Shown one piece after another: positions 1 to 8,484 of a DNA stretch of 64,000 nucleotides; position 1 is the first letter of the stretch, and each line of letters opens with the position of its first letter. Below the pieces are notes generated by a model, which saw only the letters and a program-made list of their open reading frames with translations, did no database searches and had not been told where the DNA came from. The translations under genes and the position numbers were made by a program. This DNA comes from Planctomycetota bacterium. GTDB lineage: Bacteria > Planctomycetota > GCA-002687715. The stretch lies in the NCBI GenBank assembly GCA_002683135.1, contig NYSS01000033.1, forward strand, positions 19,772 through 83,771. The letters run 5' to 3'.

Positions 1-3000
1 CTCGCTCCACCTTCCAACCGACCATGTGGCAAGACGAATCGCCTGTCGGCCGGACGCGGTCGAAGCACCCGTCCTTCTTGACGAAGGTGTCCCAGCCCTT
101 GAGCCCGGTCGCGTAGACCGCCCCGTCGTGCGGTCCCTGGCGGATCCGCATGACGCCCGACGCGCACTGGAACGGGAATCGGCTGGCCGCGGCCTGGGCG
201 ACGCCGTCCACCTCGTGCTCGCACACCCAGTAGATCCATCCGCGTCCATAGCTGGTGTGGATCATCTTGCCCGCGAGCGGCCCGAACCGCGGGTCCATGG
301 CGAACACCTGGCTGCCGCATGAGTTGTCGAACTCCTGGGGGAACCAGATCATCGGGTGGTCGAAGGTCTTGGGCCGCTTCGGGAGGTGACCGCCGTAGCC
401 GTAGAAGCCCCCCGGACGGATCTTGGAGATCTTCCCCGCGGGCATCCAGTTGCCCTGGTTGTCGGTCACGTAGATGGAATCGTCTGGACCGATGCTCATG
501 CCGTTGGGGACCCGGAAGCCCGTGCAGACGAGCTCGGAGCGTGACCCGTCGGGGGCGACCTTGATCACGGCGCCGCCGAGTCTGTAATCCGTGTACTGGC
601 CAGGCTTGACGTAGTAGAGGTTGCCGGCGGTGTCCGTGTTCAGGTCGAAGTTGAACGCGTGGAACCCGCGCGAGACATCGTCGTCGGCGAGGAAGGTCTC
701 GTACCAGTCCGCTTCGCCGTCGTCGTTGAGGTCATGCAGGCGCACGATGCGGTCCCGCGCCGTCACCAGGACCTTGCCGTCGATGACCTTGACCCCGAGG
801 GGCTCGAACATGCCGGTCGCGAACCGCTGCCACTTCACGTTCTGCAAGCCAGCGTCGAGCCCGGATACGAGCCACAGGTCCCCGCCGTAGGTGGAGACCG
901 CCGCGGTCCCGTCGGGGAAGAAGTCGAGGGCCGACATCTTCATCCAGGCGTTGAACGGGTTGGGCTCCGGCAAACCGATGCGGTCGAGGGCGTAGCCGTT
1001 GGCCGATTCAGAGGCGACCTCACCCTTGGTGACGATGGGATCGCCCCAGCGCTTCGGTCCGCCCTTGGTGTAGGTGTTGGGATCGACGACCTGCTGGCGT
1101 TGGGCGAGGTCGAGGGCCTTCGCGAACGAGGTGAGGTCGGGGGTGCCCTTGCCCGCGCGCCGCAGCACGCGCACCACGCGTGGCTTATCGGACGCAGGCA
1201 GTCGCAGCAGCAGGCGGTCCTCGTCGATCTCCCATTCCAGGTCCGCCACGTCCCCGGCGGCGCCCGCGGCGACGAAGGTGCCGACACCGAGCGAGCCGCC
1301 GGCGCCGGATGCGAGGGCGAGGTGTCCGGCGACAGCGCCGTCCTGTTCCCAGACGCCCTGCTGGTGTTTCAGGTCGAAGGGGAGCACCGCCTGTATGCCC
1401 TGGGCGTCCTTCGCGCGCTCCGCCACGCACAGCAAAAGGTCATTCTTGCCGGGAGCGATGCGCAATGTTTGGGACACGACGACGTGATCGCCTGCGCGAA
1501 CGGACTCCGGCAGCTCGAGCACATTGCGACCGTCGATGTCGTAGCTGATGACGGTCCTACGTCCGTGGTAGTAGTGGCCGCGATGGCGCAGCAGGTCCTG
1601 TGGCAGGGGAGCCCGTGGCGGGTGACCGGCCGGATCGCCGAAGCGATCGTCGGCGCCATGCGCCCACTCCCATGTCTCGAGCCCAGCCAAGGGACGCCCG
1701 GCGGGGGTCGGCTGCCCCTCGCCCCGCAGGCGGTGGTGCTGGGTGTTACTGAGGTCTAAGAACCCGTCGAACCACGCGCCGGAAATAGACATGCGGTGCA
1801 GGTCGTAGGAGAGGCTGACGTGATCGCCGGCGCGTACGGTGAAGGCGCTGGAGACGCCGCTCTGAAGCTGGGACGCAAGGGCCGGGCCGTAGTCGCGCTC
1901 GGGGCCCTTGGCGGCGCCGACGGGATCTGTGGACTCCCTGGGCGGGATACCTACGGGGAGCTGGTCGAGGTAGTCCTGGGTGACCTTGAAGTACTGGCTC
2001 GGGTTCTTTCCCTCGAAGAAGCGCTCGCGGACGTAATGGATGGCGTCGTAGCGTTCCTGTGGTGACAGCAGGGTTTGTGGCGGCATGTTGTCCGACCCGT
2101 ACGTCATGGTTCGCCACATGGAGTGGGGGTCGGAGCCGTACTTCAGGGGGTCCTGCATGAAGTTGCGCGCCGCCGGATTGTCCTTCTTGAACCCCTCCCC
2201 GTGGCACTCGTAGCAGCGGTTCTTGTAGACCACCTCGCCGCGGGAAAAGGCGGCTTCCCCGAAGCCCGCGATCATGGCGCGGTGGTCCACGTCCGCGAGC
2301 GGGCGTACCCAGATGTTGGCGAAGCGAATGGAAGCGGTGTCGGCTTGCAGGCGCAGAGGACCGGGGACGCCGCGGAGCAGCGCGGCGGGACGGGGGAGCG
2401 CGTCGCCTCCGTCGCGATAGATGGCGGCGCCCTTTGGCAGCTCGTCCTTGGCGGCGAGCGCGGCGATGCGGGCGCCGTCGAGGCTCTCGCTGATGTGCGC
2501 CGCGTACGCGATCTCGCCTTCGAACCGGCCGGCGAAGTCTGTCGACGCGGCGCCCGCCTTGAGGACGTGGGATGCCTCGTCAGGGGCGGTGAACTCCTCA
2601 CGCTTGGCCTCGAGCTTGCCGTCCACGTAGAGCAGCGCGGCCCCGTCCCTGTAGGTGAGGGCTGCGTGGTGCCACCCGCCATCCGCCACGTCCGTGCGGG
2701 AGGTGATCGCACCCACCCAGCCGATGTCGTATACGAGCTGGCCGCCGCGGATGAACAAGGCCTTGGCGTTCGGTTTCCACGCACCTCGTGGGGGAGACTT
2801 GGACAGGAGCGTGCCCCCCTCGTGGGTGCGGAACTTGGCGACCCAGGTGAAGTCCCCGCCGCCGACGTCAAGCTGATTGCGGGACTCGGCGAGGCCCCAT
2901 TGGCGGCGGCCGCGTTCCCGTCCGGGGCCCGTGTTGCCCCCGCCGCCGTCGTCGCTGGACCCTTGCACCGTACGTTCGGGCAGTGAGATGTCGTCGTGGA

Positions 3001-4261
3001 TACGCACGCCGTTCAGCCACACGGTCGCGCGGGCCGGCTCACCGGAGTCGTGGCGGTAGGCGACATCGAGGGACTGCCACTCGCCGGCGGGACGCCCAAC
3101 TCGCTGATCCGGCTGGCGTGTATCGAAGATCGACCCGTTGGATGTCTCACCCGGTTGGCGGTCCCGGTCATCCGCCAACTCGATCTCCACTCGCCCACCC
3201 AGGTAGACGCCGCCCCGCCCGCGGAACCCGTTCGGGACCCAGTCCGGTGACGGAGGAATCCAGAAGTCGAGGTGCAGGTGGTGATGTCCCATGCGCAGGG
3301 CCGAGACGACGTCGCCGAACCCCGGCCGTCCTACGAGGGCCCCGTTGTTGACCGTCCAGCGCGCGCCCTGGTAGTCCGGACCCGCGCCGGACGTGTCCGC
3401 GCGTTCGTCGATGTCGATGGCCATGGGCGGCACCGACGGATCCCAGTGGCGGAAGCCCGCCGCGCTCTTGCCGTCGAACAGGACGGTGGCGTTTGCAGGC
3501 GGCGTCCGCTCGGGAGGGAGCGGTGCGTCGCTGAGCGCGACCTCCTCGCTGACCTTCGGGCGCACATCGAGGCACCAGCGGACGCTGTTGGCGAGCAGCT
3601 TCCTGAACGCGGGTCGCTTGAAGTGCTGACGGGAGCCCAGGGATGTGTAGAGGATGCGGGACTCGGGACGGTAGCGGTTGATCCAGGTGACCGGCTCTGT
3701 GGGTCGGTTACCGGTCCGACCGAGCATGAGCACCTGCGCGGTGTCGGCGAGGGGCTGGGTGTTGTAGGTCCCGCCCTTGCCGTAGGCGCGGAACCGGTCC
3801 ACCCCCTGCACGACGGGGTGGGACGCCATCCACGGTACGACCATGGCGGACGTCCCTCGGTTGTTCGGCGCGTGGCTCTTGTAGTGCCCGCCAAAGAACG
3901 GCGGGAACCAGTCGGGTCGTTCTTCGAATGCGTGGGACGAGGTCCTCAGCGCGATGGCTGGTTTGCCGTCGTCGAACCACTGTTTCAGGCGGGTGATCTG
4001 TGCGTCGGTCGCCTTACGGAAGCGCAGGGCCAGGAAGATCAGGTCGGCCTGATCCAGGACGCCCAGGTCGGGGAGCGTCCGCCGTTTCCTGTCCGACAGG
4101 AGCACCGTCGCCTTGATGCCGAGGGATATCTCCAGCTCCTTCGCGAGGGCGGGGACGGTCTCATAGGACCCGTACTCGTTCTCACCGACGATGAACACGA
4201 CGTGCGGGGCAGGGCCGGGGCTCTGCAGCCCGATCAGTAACACGGTGAGCAGCGCACTCAT
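1..4261 (-). CDS. Giant ThuA-DUF1080-LamG-cytochrome c-PVC propeller fusion protein (3' end beyond window)
   Basis: The ORF track omits this gene because it has no stop before the left edge; I translated it from the ATG at 4261 (reads MSALLTVLLIGLQ). About 1420 residues are visible. In order: a hydrophobic signal-like start; a ThuA-like domain (about 15-240, with VFIVGENEYGSYE and a later HPVVQGVDRF); a DUF1080/3-keto-disaccharide hydrolase domain starting near ATVLFDGKS (about 255-430); a LamG/concanavalin-like domain (about 455-595); a cytochrome c module with heme motif CYECH at 683-687; and a PVC-type dehydrogenase beta-propeller from about 1030 to the edge. The start overlaps the stop of the upstream oxidoreductase (ATGA), so the two are translationally coupled. 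Families of this type are known from planctomycete polysaccharide/sugar oxidation and are exported; the exact substrate cannot be told. Fold assignments are by motif recognition. Confidence 0.88.
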   Translation of the reverse strand, partial: MSALLTVLLIGLQSPGPAPHVVFIVGENEYGSYETVPALAKELEISLGIKATVLLSDRKRRTLPDLGVLDQADLIFLALRFRKATDAQITRLKQWFDDGKPAIALRTSSHAFEERPDWFPPFFGGHYKSHAPNNRGTSAMVVPWMASHPVVQGVDRFRAYGKGGTYNTQPLADTAQVLMLGRTGNRPTEPVTWINRYRPESRILYTSLGSRQHFKRPAFRKLLANSVRWCLDVRPKVSEEVALSDAPLPPERTPPANATVLFDGKSAAGFRHWDPSVPPMAIDIDERADTSGAGPDYQGARWTVNNGALVGRPGFGDVVSALRMGHHHLHLDFWIPPSPDWVPNGFRGRGGVYLGGRVEIELADDRDRQPGETSNGSIFDTRQPDQRVGRPAGEWQSLDVAYRHDSGEPARATVWLNGVRIHDDISLPERTVQGSSDDGGGGNTGPGRERGRRQWGLAESRNQLDVGGGDFTWVAKFRTHEGGTLLSKSPPRGAWKPNAKALFIRGGQLVYDIGWVGAITSRTDVADGGWHHAALTYRDGAALLYVDGKLEAKREEFTAPDEASHVLKAGAASTDFAGRFEGEIAYAAHISESLDGARIAALAAKDELPKGAAIYRDGGDALPRPAALLRGVPGPLRLQADTASIRFANIWVRPLADVDHRAMIAGFGEAAFSRGEVVYKNRCYECHGEGFKKDNPAARNFMQDPLKYGSDPHSMWRTMTYGSDNMPPQTLLSPQERYDAIHYVRERFFEGKNPSQYFKVTQDYLDQLPVGIPPRESTDPVGAAKGPERDYGPALASQLQSGVSSAFTVRAGDHVSLSYDLHRMSISGAWFDGFLDLSNTQHHRLRGEGQPTPAGRPLAGLETWEWAHGADDRFGDPAGHPPRAPLPQDLLRHRGHYYHGRRTVISYDIDGRNVLELPESVRAGDHVVVSQTLRIAPGKNDLLLCVAERAKDAQGIQAVLPFDLKHQQGVWEQDGAVAGHLALASGAGGSLGVGTFVAAGAAGDVADLEWEIDEDRLLLRLPASDKPRVVRVLRRAGKGTPDLTSFAKALDLAQRQQVVDPNTYTKGGPKRWGDPIVTKGEVASESANGYALDRIGLPEPNPFNAWMKMSALDFFPDGTAAVSTYGGDLWLVSGLDAGLQNVKWQRFATGMFEPLGVKVIDGKVLVTARDRIVRLHDLNDDGEADWYETFLADDDVSRGFHAFNFDLNTDTAGNLYYVKPGQYTDYRLGGAVIKVAPDGSRSELVCTGFRVPNGMSIGPDDSIYVTDNQGNWMPAGKISKIRPGGFYGYGGHLPKRPKTFDHPMIWFPQEFDNSCGSQVFAMDPRFGPLAGKMIHTSYGRGWIYWVCEHEVDGVAQAAASRFPFQCASGVMRIRQGPHDGAVYATGLKGWDTFVKKDGCFDRVRPTGDSSCHMVGWKVER

Positions 4262-5580
4262 TTGATCCCGAATCCCTTCCTGTAGTCGCGACGGACGAGG
4301 GTCTTGGCGGCCGCGAGTCCCTTCGCGTCCATGTCGGCCGTGTTCCAGTCGATGGGCTTGGCGGTGCGGATCGCGAGGTCGCCGATGAGCACGGCCTCAG
4401 TGAAGGGGCCGGCGACGGAGAAGTCGGTCCACGACTTCTTCCCGGCCTTGGCGGCGTCGAGCCACTCCTTCACATGCCCCCATTGCGGCCCCCTCGGTGC
4501 GCGCGGCTCGGTCTCGGCGACCGCGATGGTGCCGCGCTCCTTCGGCAGCCAGCGCTGACGGACCTGATAGTCGTCCCCGCTGAACATCTTGCCGGCGCTG
4601 CCGATCACCAGAGTGCCGCTGCCGCCCATCTTGCCGAGCCCCTTGTCGAGGAGGTCCTTCGGCGGCTTCATGGAGCCCTCCCACCACGTCAGCTTCACGG
4701 GGGGCTGGTCTCCTCGGGCCGGGAATGTGAGGACGACCTTCGCCCCCTTGGGATAGGTGGCGGGGAACGGGTCGGTCGTCTCGGCGCGGGCGCTGACCGG
4801 GACTCCCAGGTCGAGGCCACGCCAGACCAGGTTCATGGTGTGACACGCCATGTCCCCGAGCGCGCCGGTACCGAAGTCGTGGAAACCGCGCCATACGAAC
4901 GGCAAGTAGGAGCCGTGATACGGACGCTGCTTGGCGCAGCCGAGCCACAGGTCCCAATCCAGGTGGGCGGGGACGACGGGTGCGTCCAACGTCATGTGGA
5001 ATCCCTGGGGCCACACGGGCCGGTTCGTCCACACATGGACTTCGCGGACCTCGCCGAGGACGCCGGCTCGCAGCCGCTCGACGCCAGCGCGCAGTCCGCC
5101 GTGGCTCGATCCCTGGTTGCCCATCTGGGTCGCCACGTCGTGCTTCTTGGCGAGGTCCGTGAGCAGGCGGGCCTCCTCGATGGACCAGGTCAGGGGCTTC
5201 TCCACGTAGACGTGCAACCCGCGACGGATCGCGGCCGCGGCGATCGGGGCGTGCATGTGATCCGGGGTCCCCACCATGACCGCGTCCAGGTCCTTCTCGG
5301 TGGCGAGCATCTCTCGATAGTCGCGGTACTTCTTGGCGTCCGGCTTGGCCTTCCATGCGCCGCCGGCGCGCTTGAGGTCGACGTCGCAGAGCGCCACGAT
5401 GTCGTCCTCGTGGCCGCCGCTCTGGACGAGGCTCCAGCCCCGTCCGCCGCAGCCGACGACGGCGACTTTGAATCGCTCCGCGGGGCGCACGGATGCCCAC
5501 GAGCGGCGGGGGACGAAGAAGACCGACGCGGACGCGGCGCCGGTCGCGAGGAAGGTCCTGCGAGAGAGGGGTCGTTTCAT
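4258..5580 (-). CDS. Tat-exported Gfo/Idh/MocA family oxidoreductase
   Basis: A 440-residue NAD(P)-dependent sugar/inositol-type oxidoreductase. The N-terminus carries a twin-arginine signal (SRRTFLATGAASA), so export by Tat is likely. The Rossmann nucleotide-binding loop VVGCGGRG lies at about 41-48 and the family lysine motif EKPL at 127-130. The ORF track starts at 5625, but the ATG at 5580 (MKRPLSRR) places the Tat motif at the N-terminus and is preferred. A TATGAT hexamer sits 9 nt upstream with no obvious Shine-Dalgarno. The stop overlaps the start of the ThuA-PVC fusion gene, so both probably act in one periplasmic sugar-oxidation step. This family is highly expanded in planctomycetes; the substrate is unknown. 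Confidence 0.93.
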   Translation of the reverse strand: MKRPLSRRTFLATGAASASVFFVPRRSWASVRPAERFKVAVVGCGGRGWSLVQSGGHEDDIVALCDVDLKRAGGAWKAKPDAKKYRDYREMLATEKDLDAVMVGTPDHMHAPIAAAAIRRGLHVYVEKPLTWSIEEARLLTDLAKKHDVATQMGNQGSSHGGLRAGVERLRAGVLGEVREVHVWTNRPVWPQGFHMTLDAPVVPAHLDWDLWLGCAKQRPYHGSYLPFVWRGFHDFGTGALGDMACHTMNLVWRGLDLGVPVSARAETTDPFPATYPKGAKVVLTFPARGDQPPVKLTWWEGSMKPPKDLLDKGLGKMGGSGTLVIGSAGKMFSGDDYQVRQRWLPKERGTIAVAETEPRAPRGPQWGHVKEWLDAAKAGKKSWTDFSVAGPFTEAVLIGDLAIRTAKPIDWNTADMDAKGLAAAKTLVRRDYRKGFGIK

Positions 5581-5589
5581 GGTCCGGAC

Positions 5590-5595
5590 ATCATA
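5590..5595 (-). promoter_or_regulatory. Candidate -10 element of the oxidoreductase/ThuA operon
   Basis: Reads TATGAT on the minus strand, 9 nt before the ATG at 5580. No convincing -35 was found at 16-18 nt. The position implies a very short or absent 5' leader. Confidence 0.4.
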
Positions 5596-5632
5596 GGCGA
5601 CCGGGCCTGTCCGGAGTCCCCCCAACTCCCGA

Positions 5633-6988
5633 TCAGAGCCGGCGGGCCGCGAGCACCGTCATGTCGTCGTTGGGAGTCCCGCCGGCCAAGAACCGGGTCG
5701 CCCGGGCGAGCAGGCGGTCTCGGACTGTCACCAGCGGCTCACCGACCGTCTGCGTCATGATCTCGGCGACCCGGTGTTCACCGAAGAGCGAGCCGTCGGG
5801 CGCGCGGAGCTCGGACAGCCCGTCGGTGAATCCCATGACCATCCCGCCGGGATCGATGACGTCGGCCCCCGAGGTCCACGCCATGTCCTCGAACGCGCCG
5901 ACCACCGGCCCGCCCGCGGGGAGGTGGCGGACCATCCCATCCTTGCCGACGATGATCGGAGGGGCGTGGCCCGCGTTGACATACGCGACGTCCCCTGTGA
6001 GCGGATCGAGGCGGAGCAACGTGAGGGTGACGAAGCGGCCCCCGACGGAGCTGCGGACGAGTTCGCCGTTCAGCCGCTCGACGATCTTCACCGGGTCCGG
6101 TTCACCGGCGGCGAGCGTGCGCACCATGGCGCAGACGCTCGCCATGGTGAGGGCCGCTGGATATCCCTTTCCTGCGACGTCGGCGACGAGCAGGAGCAGG
6201 CAGCCGTCGGGCAGTTCGATAACGTCGTACGCGTCCCCACCGACGCGTCGCGATGGCTCGTAGTAGGCGGCCAGTTCCCAGCCGTCGACGCGCGGGAGCG
6301 TCTCGGGGATGAGTCGTGACTGGACCTGCGCCGCGACGCTCAGCTCGCGGTCGATGAGGTCGAACCGGGCTTCGGCTTGGGCGCGCGTGGCGATGTCTAC
6401 GAGCAGGTTGCGGACCCGCTGAGCGAGGATCGCGGACGCGACCCCGATCCCCGCGAGGACGGCGGCCTTCATGCAGGTGATGGGAAAGCCAAACTCCGGG
6501 TGGGCGGCGAGCGCCTCTTCCGAGATGTTGGGGCGCAGATAGAGCAGGTAGAGCAACAGGAACTGGAGCCCGCTCAAAAACCCAGCCCCCAGGCACAACC
6601 GTGGTGACACGGTGATCCCCGATAGGGCTGTCACCAGCGCGTAGAAGAGGGGCGGGATCGACGCTAGGGCGTAGGTGGGATCAGCCAGTTCGGCGTCGAT
6701 CTGGATGATCCAGGAGACCATCGAGACCTGGATGATCATGTTCAGGTACTTGAAGGACCGGTGGTACTTGCCGCTCCGGATGAGCGCCGCCGACGCGGCG
6801 AAGAAGAGGCCGACGCTGCCGCCCACGAACAGAATGACCAGTCGGTGGTATCCCGACAGGGCGACGGTCGTAATCGCGACGGAAGCCACGATCGTCGCTG
6901 AGAGCGTCCAGCAAGTGTGTTCTTGAGCGCGGCGTTCAACGTACAGCGGGTCGTCGCCGTAGGTCGCTGCGTCGCCTTCCTGTGCCAT
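5633..6988 (-). CDS. Membrane-anchored SpoIIE/RsbU-type PP2C phosphatase
   Basis: A predicted serine/threonine phosphatase of about 451 residues. The N-terminal 190 residues hold about six hydrophobic segments, forming an integral-membrane sensor-like module. A linker helix follows, then a SpoIIE PP2C domain with the acidic metal motifs VGGDAYD, VADVAGKG and GFTDGLSE. In this family the phosphatase typically dephosphorylates anti-sigma antagonists in partner-switching; no partner gene is adjacent. The start is uncertain: the ORF track opens at 7060, but ATG 6988 (MAQEGD) or 7024 (MSLSAR) fit better because the divergent hydrolase starts at 7026. Confidence 0.88.
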   Translation of the reverse strand: MAQEGDAATYGDDPLYVERRAQEHTCWTLSATIVASVAITTVALSGYHRLVILFVGGSVGLFFAASAALIRSGKYHRSFKYLNMIIQVSMVSWIIQIDAELADPTYALASIPPLFYALVTALSGITVSPRLCLGAGFLSGLQFLLLYLLYLRPNISEEALAAHPEFGFPITCMKAAVLAGIGVASAILAQRVRNLLVDIATRAQAEARFDLIDRELSVAAQVQSRLIPETLPRVDGWELAAYYEPSRRVGGDAYDVIELPDGCLLLLVADVAGKGYPAALTMASVCAMVRTLAAGEPDPVKIVERLNGELVRSSVGGRFVTLTLLRLDPLTGDVAYVNAGHAPPIIVGKDGMVRHLPAGGPVVGAFEDMAWTSGADVIDPGGMVMGFTDGLSELRAPDGSLFGEHRVAEIMTQTVGEPLVTVRDRLLARATRFLAGGTPNDDMTVLAARRL

Positions 6989-7025
6989 CCGCGGGACCTT
7001 ACCATCAGGTCTCGCAGATAGGCTC

Positions 7026-7871
7026 ATGGCTCGAGAATCCAGAACCGATAGGTCGCCCACGCGTCGGCGCGTTCGCCGTCTCCTCCTCGTCCTCGGGGCG
7101 TCTTATGTCGGGGTGTGTGCCCTCATGTGGTCGGCCCAGGGGTTTCTCTTGTTCCACCCGTCAGAGATCGGGTTGGAGCAGTGGAACAGCCGCTTGGCGC
7201 ACGCGGGTGCCGCACCCATAGAGCTCGTCCGCGGGGGCGCGACCGTGCGCGGGTTCGTGCGTCCTGGGGGAGCGGGTTCTCCCGCACCCACGGTGCTCTA
7301 CTTTGGTGGCAACGGGGAGCGCGTGTGGGGACGTGTGCAGCAGTGGGTCCCGCCGGGATGGGGGTTCGCTGCCATGTCCTACCGGGGATACGGCCCGTCT
7401 TCGGGAGAACCGTCAGCGGACGCGATCCTCGATGACTCCGTCGCGTTCTTCGACGCGCTCGCGCAGCGCCCCGAGGTGGACGGGTCCCGGATCGTGACCT
7501 GGGGGCTCAGCCTCGGGACCGGGGTGGCCGTGCATGTCGCGTCTCGTCGTCCCGTCGCGGGGGTGGTGCTGCTCGCTCCTTTCGACCGGCTCTCATCTGT
7601 GGGGCAGGACCATTATCCGTGGCTGCCGGTGTCGCTTGTCTTCCGCCACGAGATCGCGCCCGTGGTGGAGGCGCCGTCCATCGGGGCGCCGCTCCTGGCG
7701 TTTCATGGCGACGCAGACACCGTCATCCCCATCGAGCGCGGCCGCGCTCTCAGGGACGCATGGAAGGGGCCGGTTACGTGGCGTGAGTTGGAGGGCTCCG
7801 GCCACACCGACCTGGAACGCACGGTCTTCCGGGGGACGTTCCTGTCGTTCCTTCAGGAACTGGAGCGTTAG
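7026..7871 (+). CDS. Membrane-anchored alpha/beta hydrolase
   Basis: A 281-residue serine hydrolase of the ABHD13/BEM46-like group. An N-terminal hydrophobic segment (about 19-45) likely anchors it in the membrane. The core has the oxyanion region YFGGNGE, the YRGYGPSSGEPS segment, the nucleophile elbow GLSLGTG (Ser in G-x-S-x-G), the acidic residue in HGDADTVIP and the catalytic His in GSGHTDLE. Length and motif order are normal for the family. It is divergent from the SpoIIE phosphatase with almost no intergenic space, so their control regions overlap. The substrate is unknown; ester or amide hydrolysis is inferred from the fold. Confidence 0.88.
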   Translation: MARESRTDRSPTRRRVRRLLLVLGASYVGVCALMWSAQGFLLFHPSEIGLEQWNSRLAHAGAAPIELVRGGATVRGFVRPGGAGSPAPTVLYFGGNGERVWGRVQQWVPPGWGFAAMSYRGYGPSSGEPSADAILDDSVAFFDALAQRPEVDGSRIVTWGLSLGTGVAVHVASRRPVAGVVLLAPFDRLSSVGQDHYPWLPVSLVFRHEIAPVVEAPSIGAPLLAFHGDADTVIPIERGRALRDAWKGPVTWRELEGSGHTDLERTVFRGTFLSFLQELER

Positions 7872-7888
7872 CTGTGCTGGGGGAGGGG

Positions 7889-7953
7889 GGCGCGCGTCGT
7901 TCCAGGCATCGCCTGAAACGGGGTCATGCCGACGACGGTTCGCTGCGCGCGCC
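7889..7953. other. Nested inverted repeats between convergent hydrolase and rpsU genes
   Basis: GGCGCGCG (7889-7896) pairs with CGCGCGCC (7946-7953). Inside these lie CGTCGT/ACGACG and a hairpin CAGGC-atc-GCCTG. There is no T-run on either side. It lies between two convergent genes, so it may act as a non-canonical bidirectional terminator or 3'-end stabiliser. Confidence 0.45.
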
Positions 7954-7977
7954 AGTCGATCGCCGGCACGGGTGCCG

Positions 7978-8184
7978 TTAGATCTTGCCGGTGCGCAGCT
8001 TGTGCGCCATCCGGATGACCTTCATGCGCTCCTTCGCCTTACGGCGGCGGCGCTCACTCGGCTTTTCGTAGAACTTCTTCGACTTCACGGCCTGGTCGAC
8101 GCCCTCTTCCTTGCAGAAGCGCTTGAGGCGCCGAAGCGCCTTCTCGACCGGCTCGTTGTCGCGGACCAACACGCGAATACCCAT
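7978..8184 (-). CDS. rpsU: 30S ribosomal protein bS21
   Basis: A 68-residue basic protein starting MGIRVLVRDNEP and ending in an Arg/Lys-rich helix (KPSERRRRKAKERMK), which is typical of bS21 in length and sequence. It belongs to the small ribosomal subunit and helps mRNA binding near the 3' end of 16S rRNA. The ORF track joins it to a 300-residue upstream extension in the shadow of the kinase gene. The real start is ATG 8184, preceded by a strong Shine-Dalgarno (GGAGACAAAGCC) and a good promoter. Confidence 0.96.
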   Translation of the reverse strand: MGIRVLVRDNEPVEKALRRLKRFCKEEGVDQAVKSKKFYEKPSERRRRKAKERMKVIRMAHKLRTGKI

Positions 8185-8224
8185 GGCTTTGTCTCCGGGT
8201 TCTTCCAACCCGTTGCGGACGCAT

Positions 8225-8252
8225 GTATTAGCGCAGGATCTCCCGGACCCAA
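8225..8252 (-). promoter_or_regulatory. Sigma-70-type promoter of rpsU
   Basis: On the minus strand TTGGGT is followed by a 16-nt spacer and TAATAC. Predicted start of transcription is near 8218, giving a leader of about 34 nt that contains the rpsU Shine-Dalgarno. Confidence 0.6.
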
Positions 8253-8472
8253 GACAGCAAGTCACTCGCGCGGGAGCGCGGCCACAACCACTTACGATAC
8301 CACGGCTTGTGGGCCTCGGTCGCGGCGCCCAGCGGCGTCGAGGCGTCCGCCGTTGAAGGGGCGGGCGGGACCCGGGCGTTGGGCCGACCCGCGGACGCGG
8401 CGCCCGTGGCGGCGCGGGGTGGTCGATGGGCGGGCTGGCGGTGTTGGAGACAGCGGTCGGGCCGCGCTGGCC

Positions 8473-8478
8473 TACAAT
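8473..8478 (+). promoter_or_regulatory. Candidate -10 element of the protein kinase gene
   Basis: TACAAT lies 6 nt before the ATG at 8485 with no Shine-Dalgarno between, so transcription would start at or next to the start codon. No clear -35. Confidence 0.4.
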
Positions 8479-8484
8479 GTTCCC

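Noticed and set aside
659-1759. Plus-strand ORF opposite the giant fusion
   Set aside because: Antisense shadow; the minus frame has recognisable propeller and heme motifs.
4474-5760. Plus-strand ORF opposite the oxidoreductase
   Set aside because: Antisense shadow with no recognisable domain; GC-rich DNA makes long open frames.
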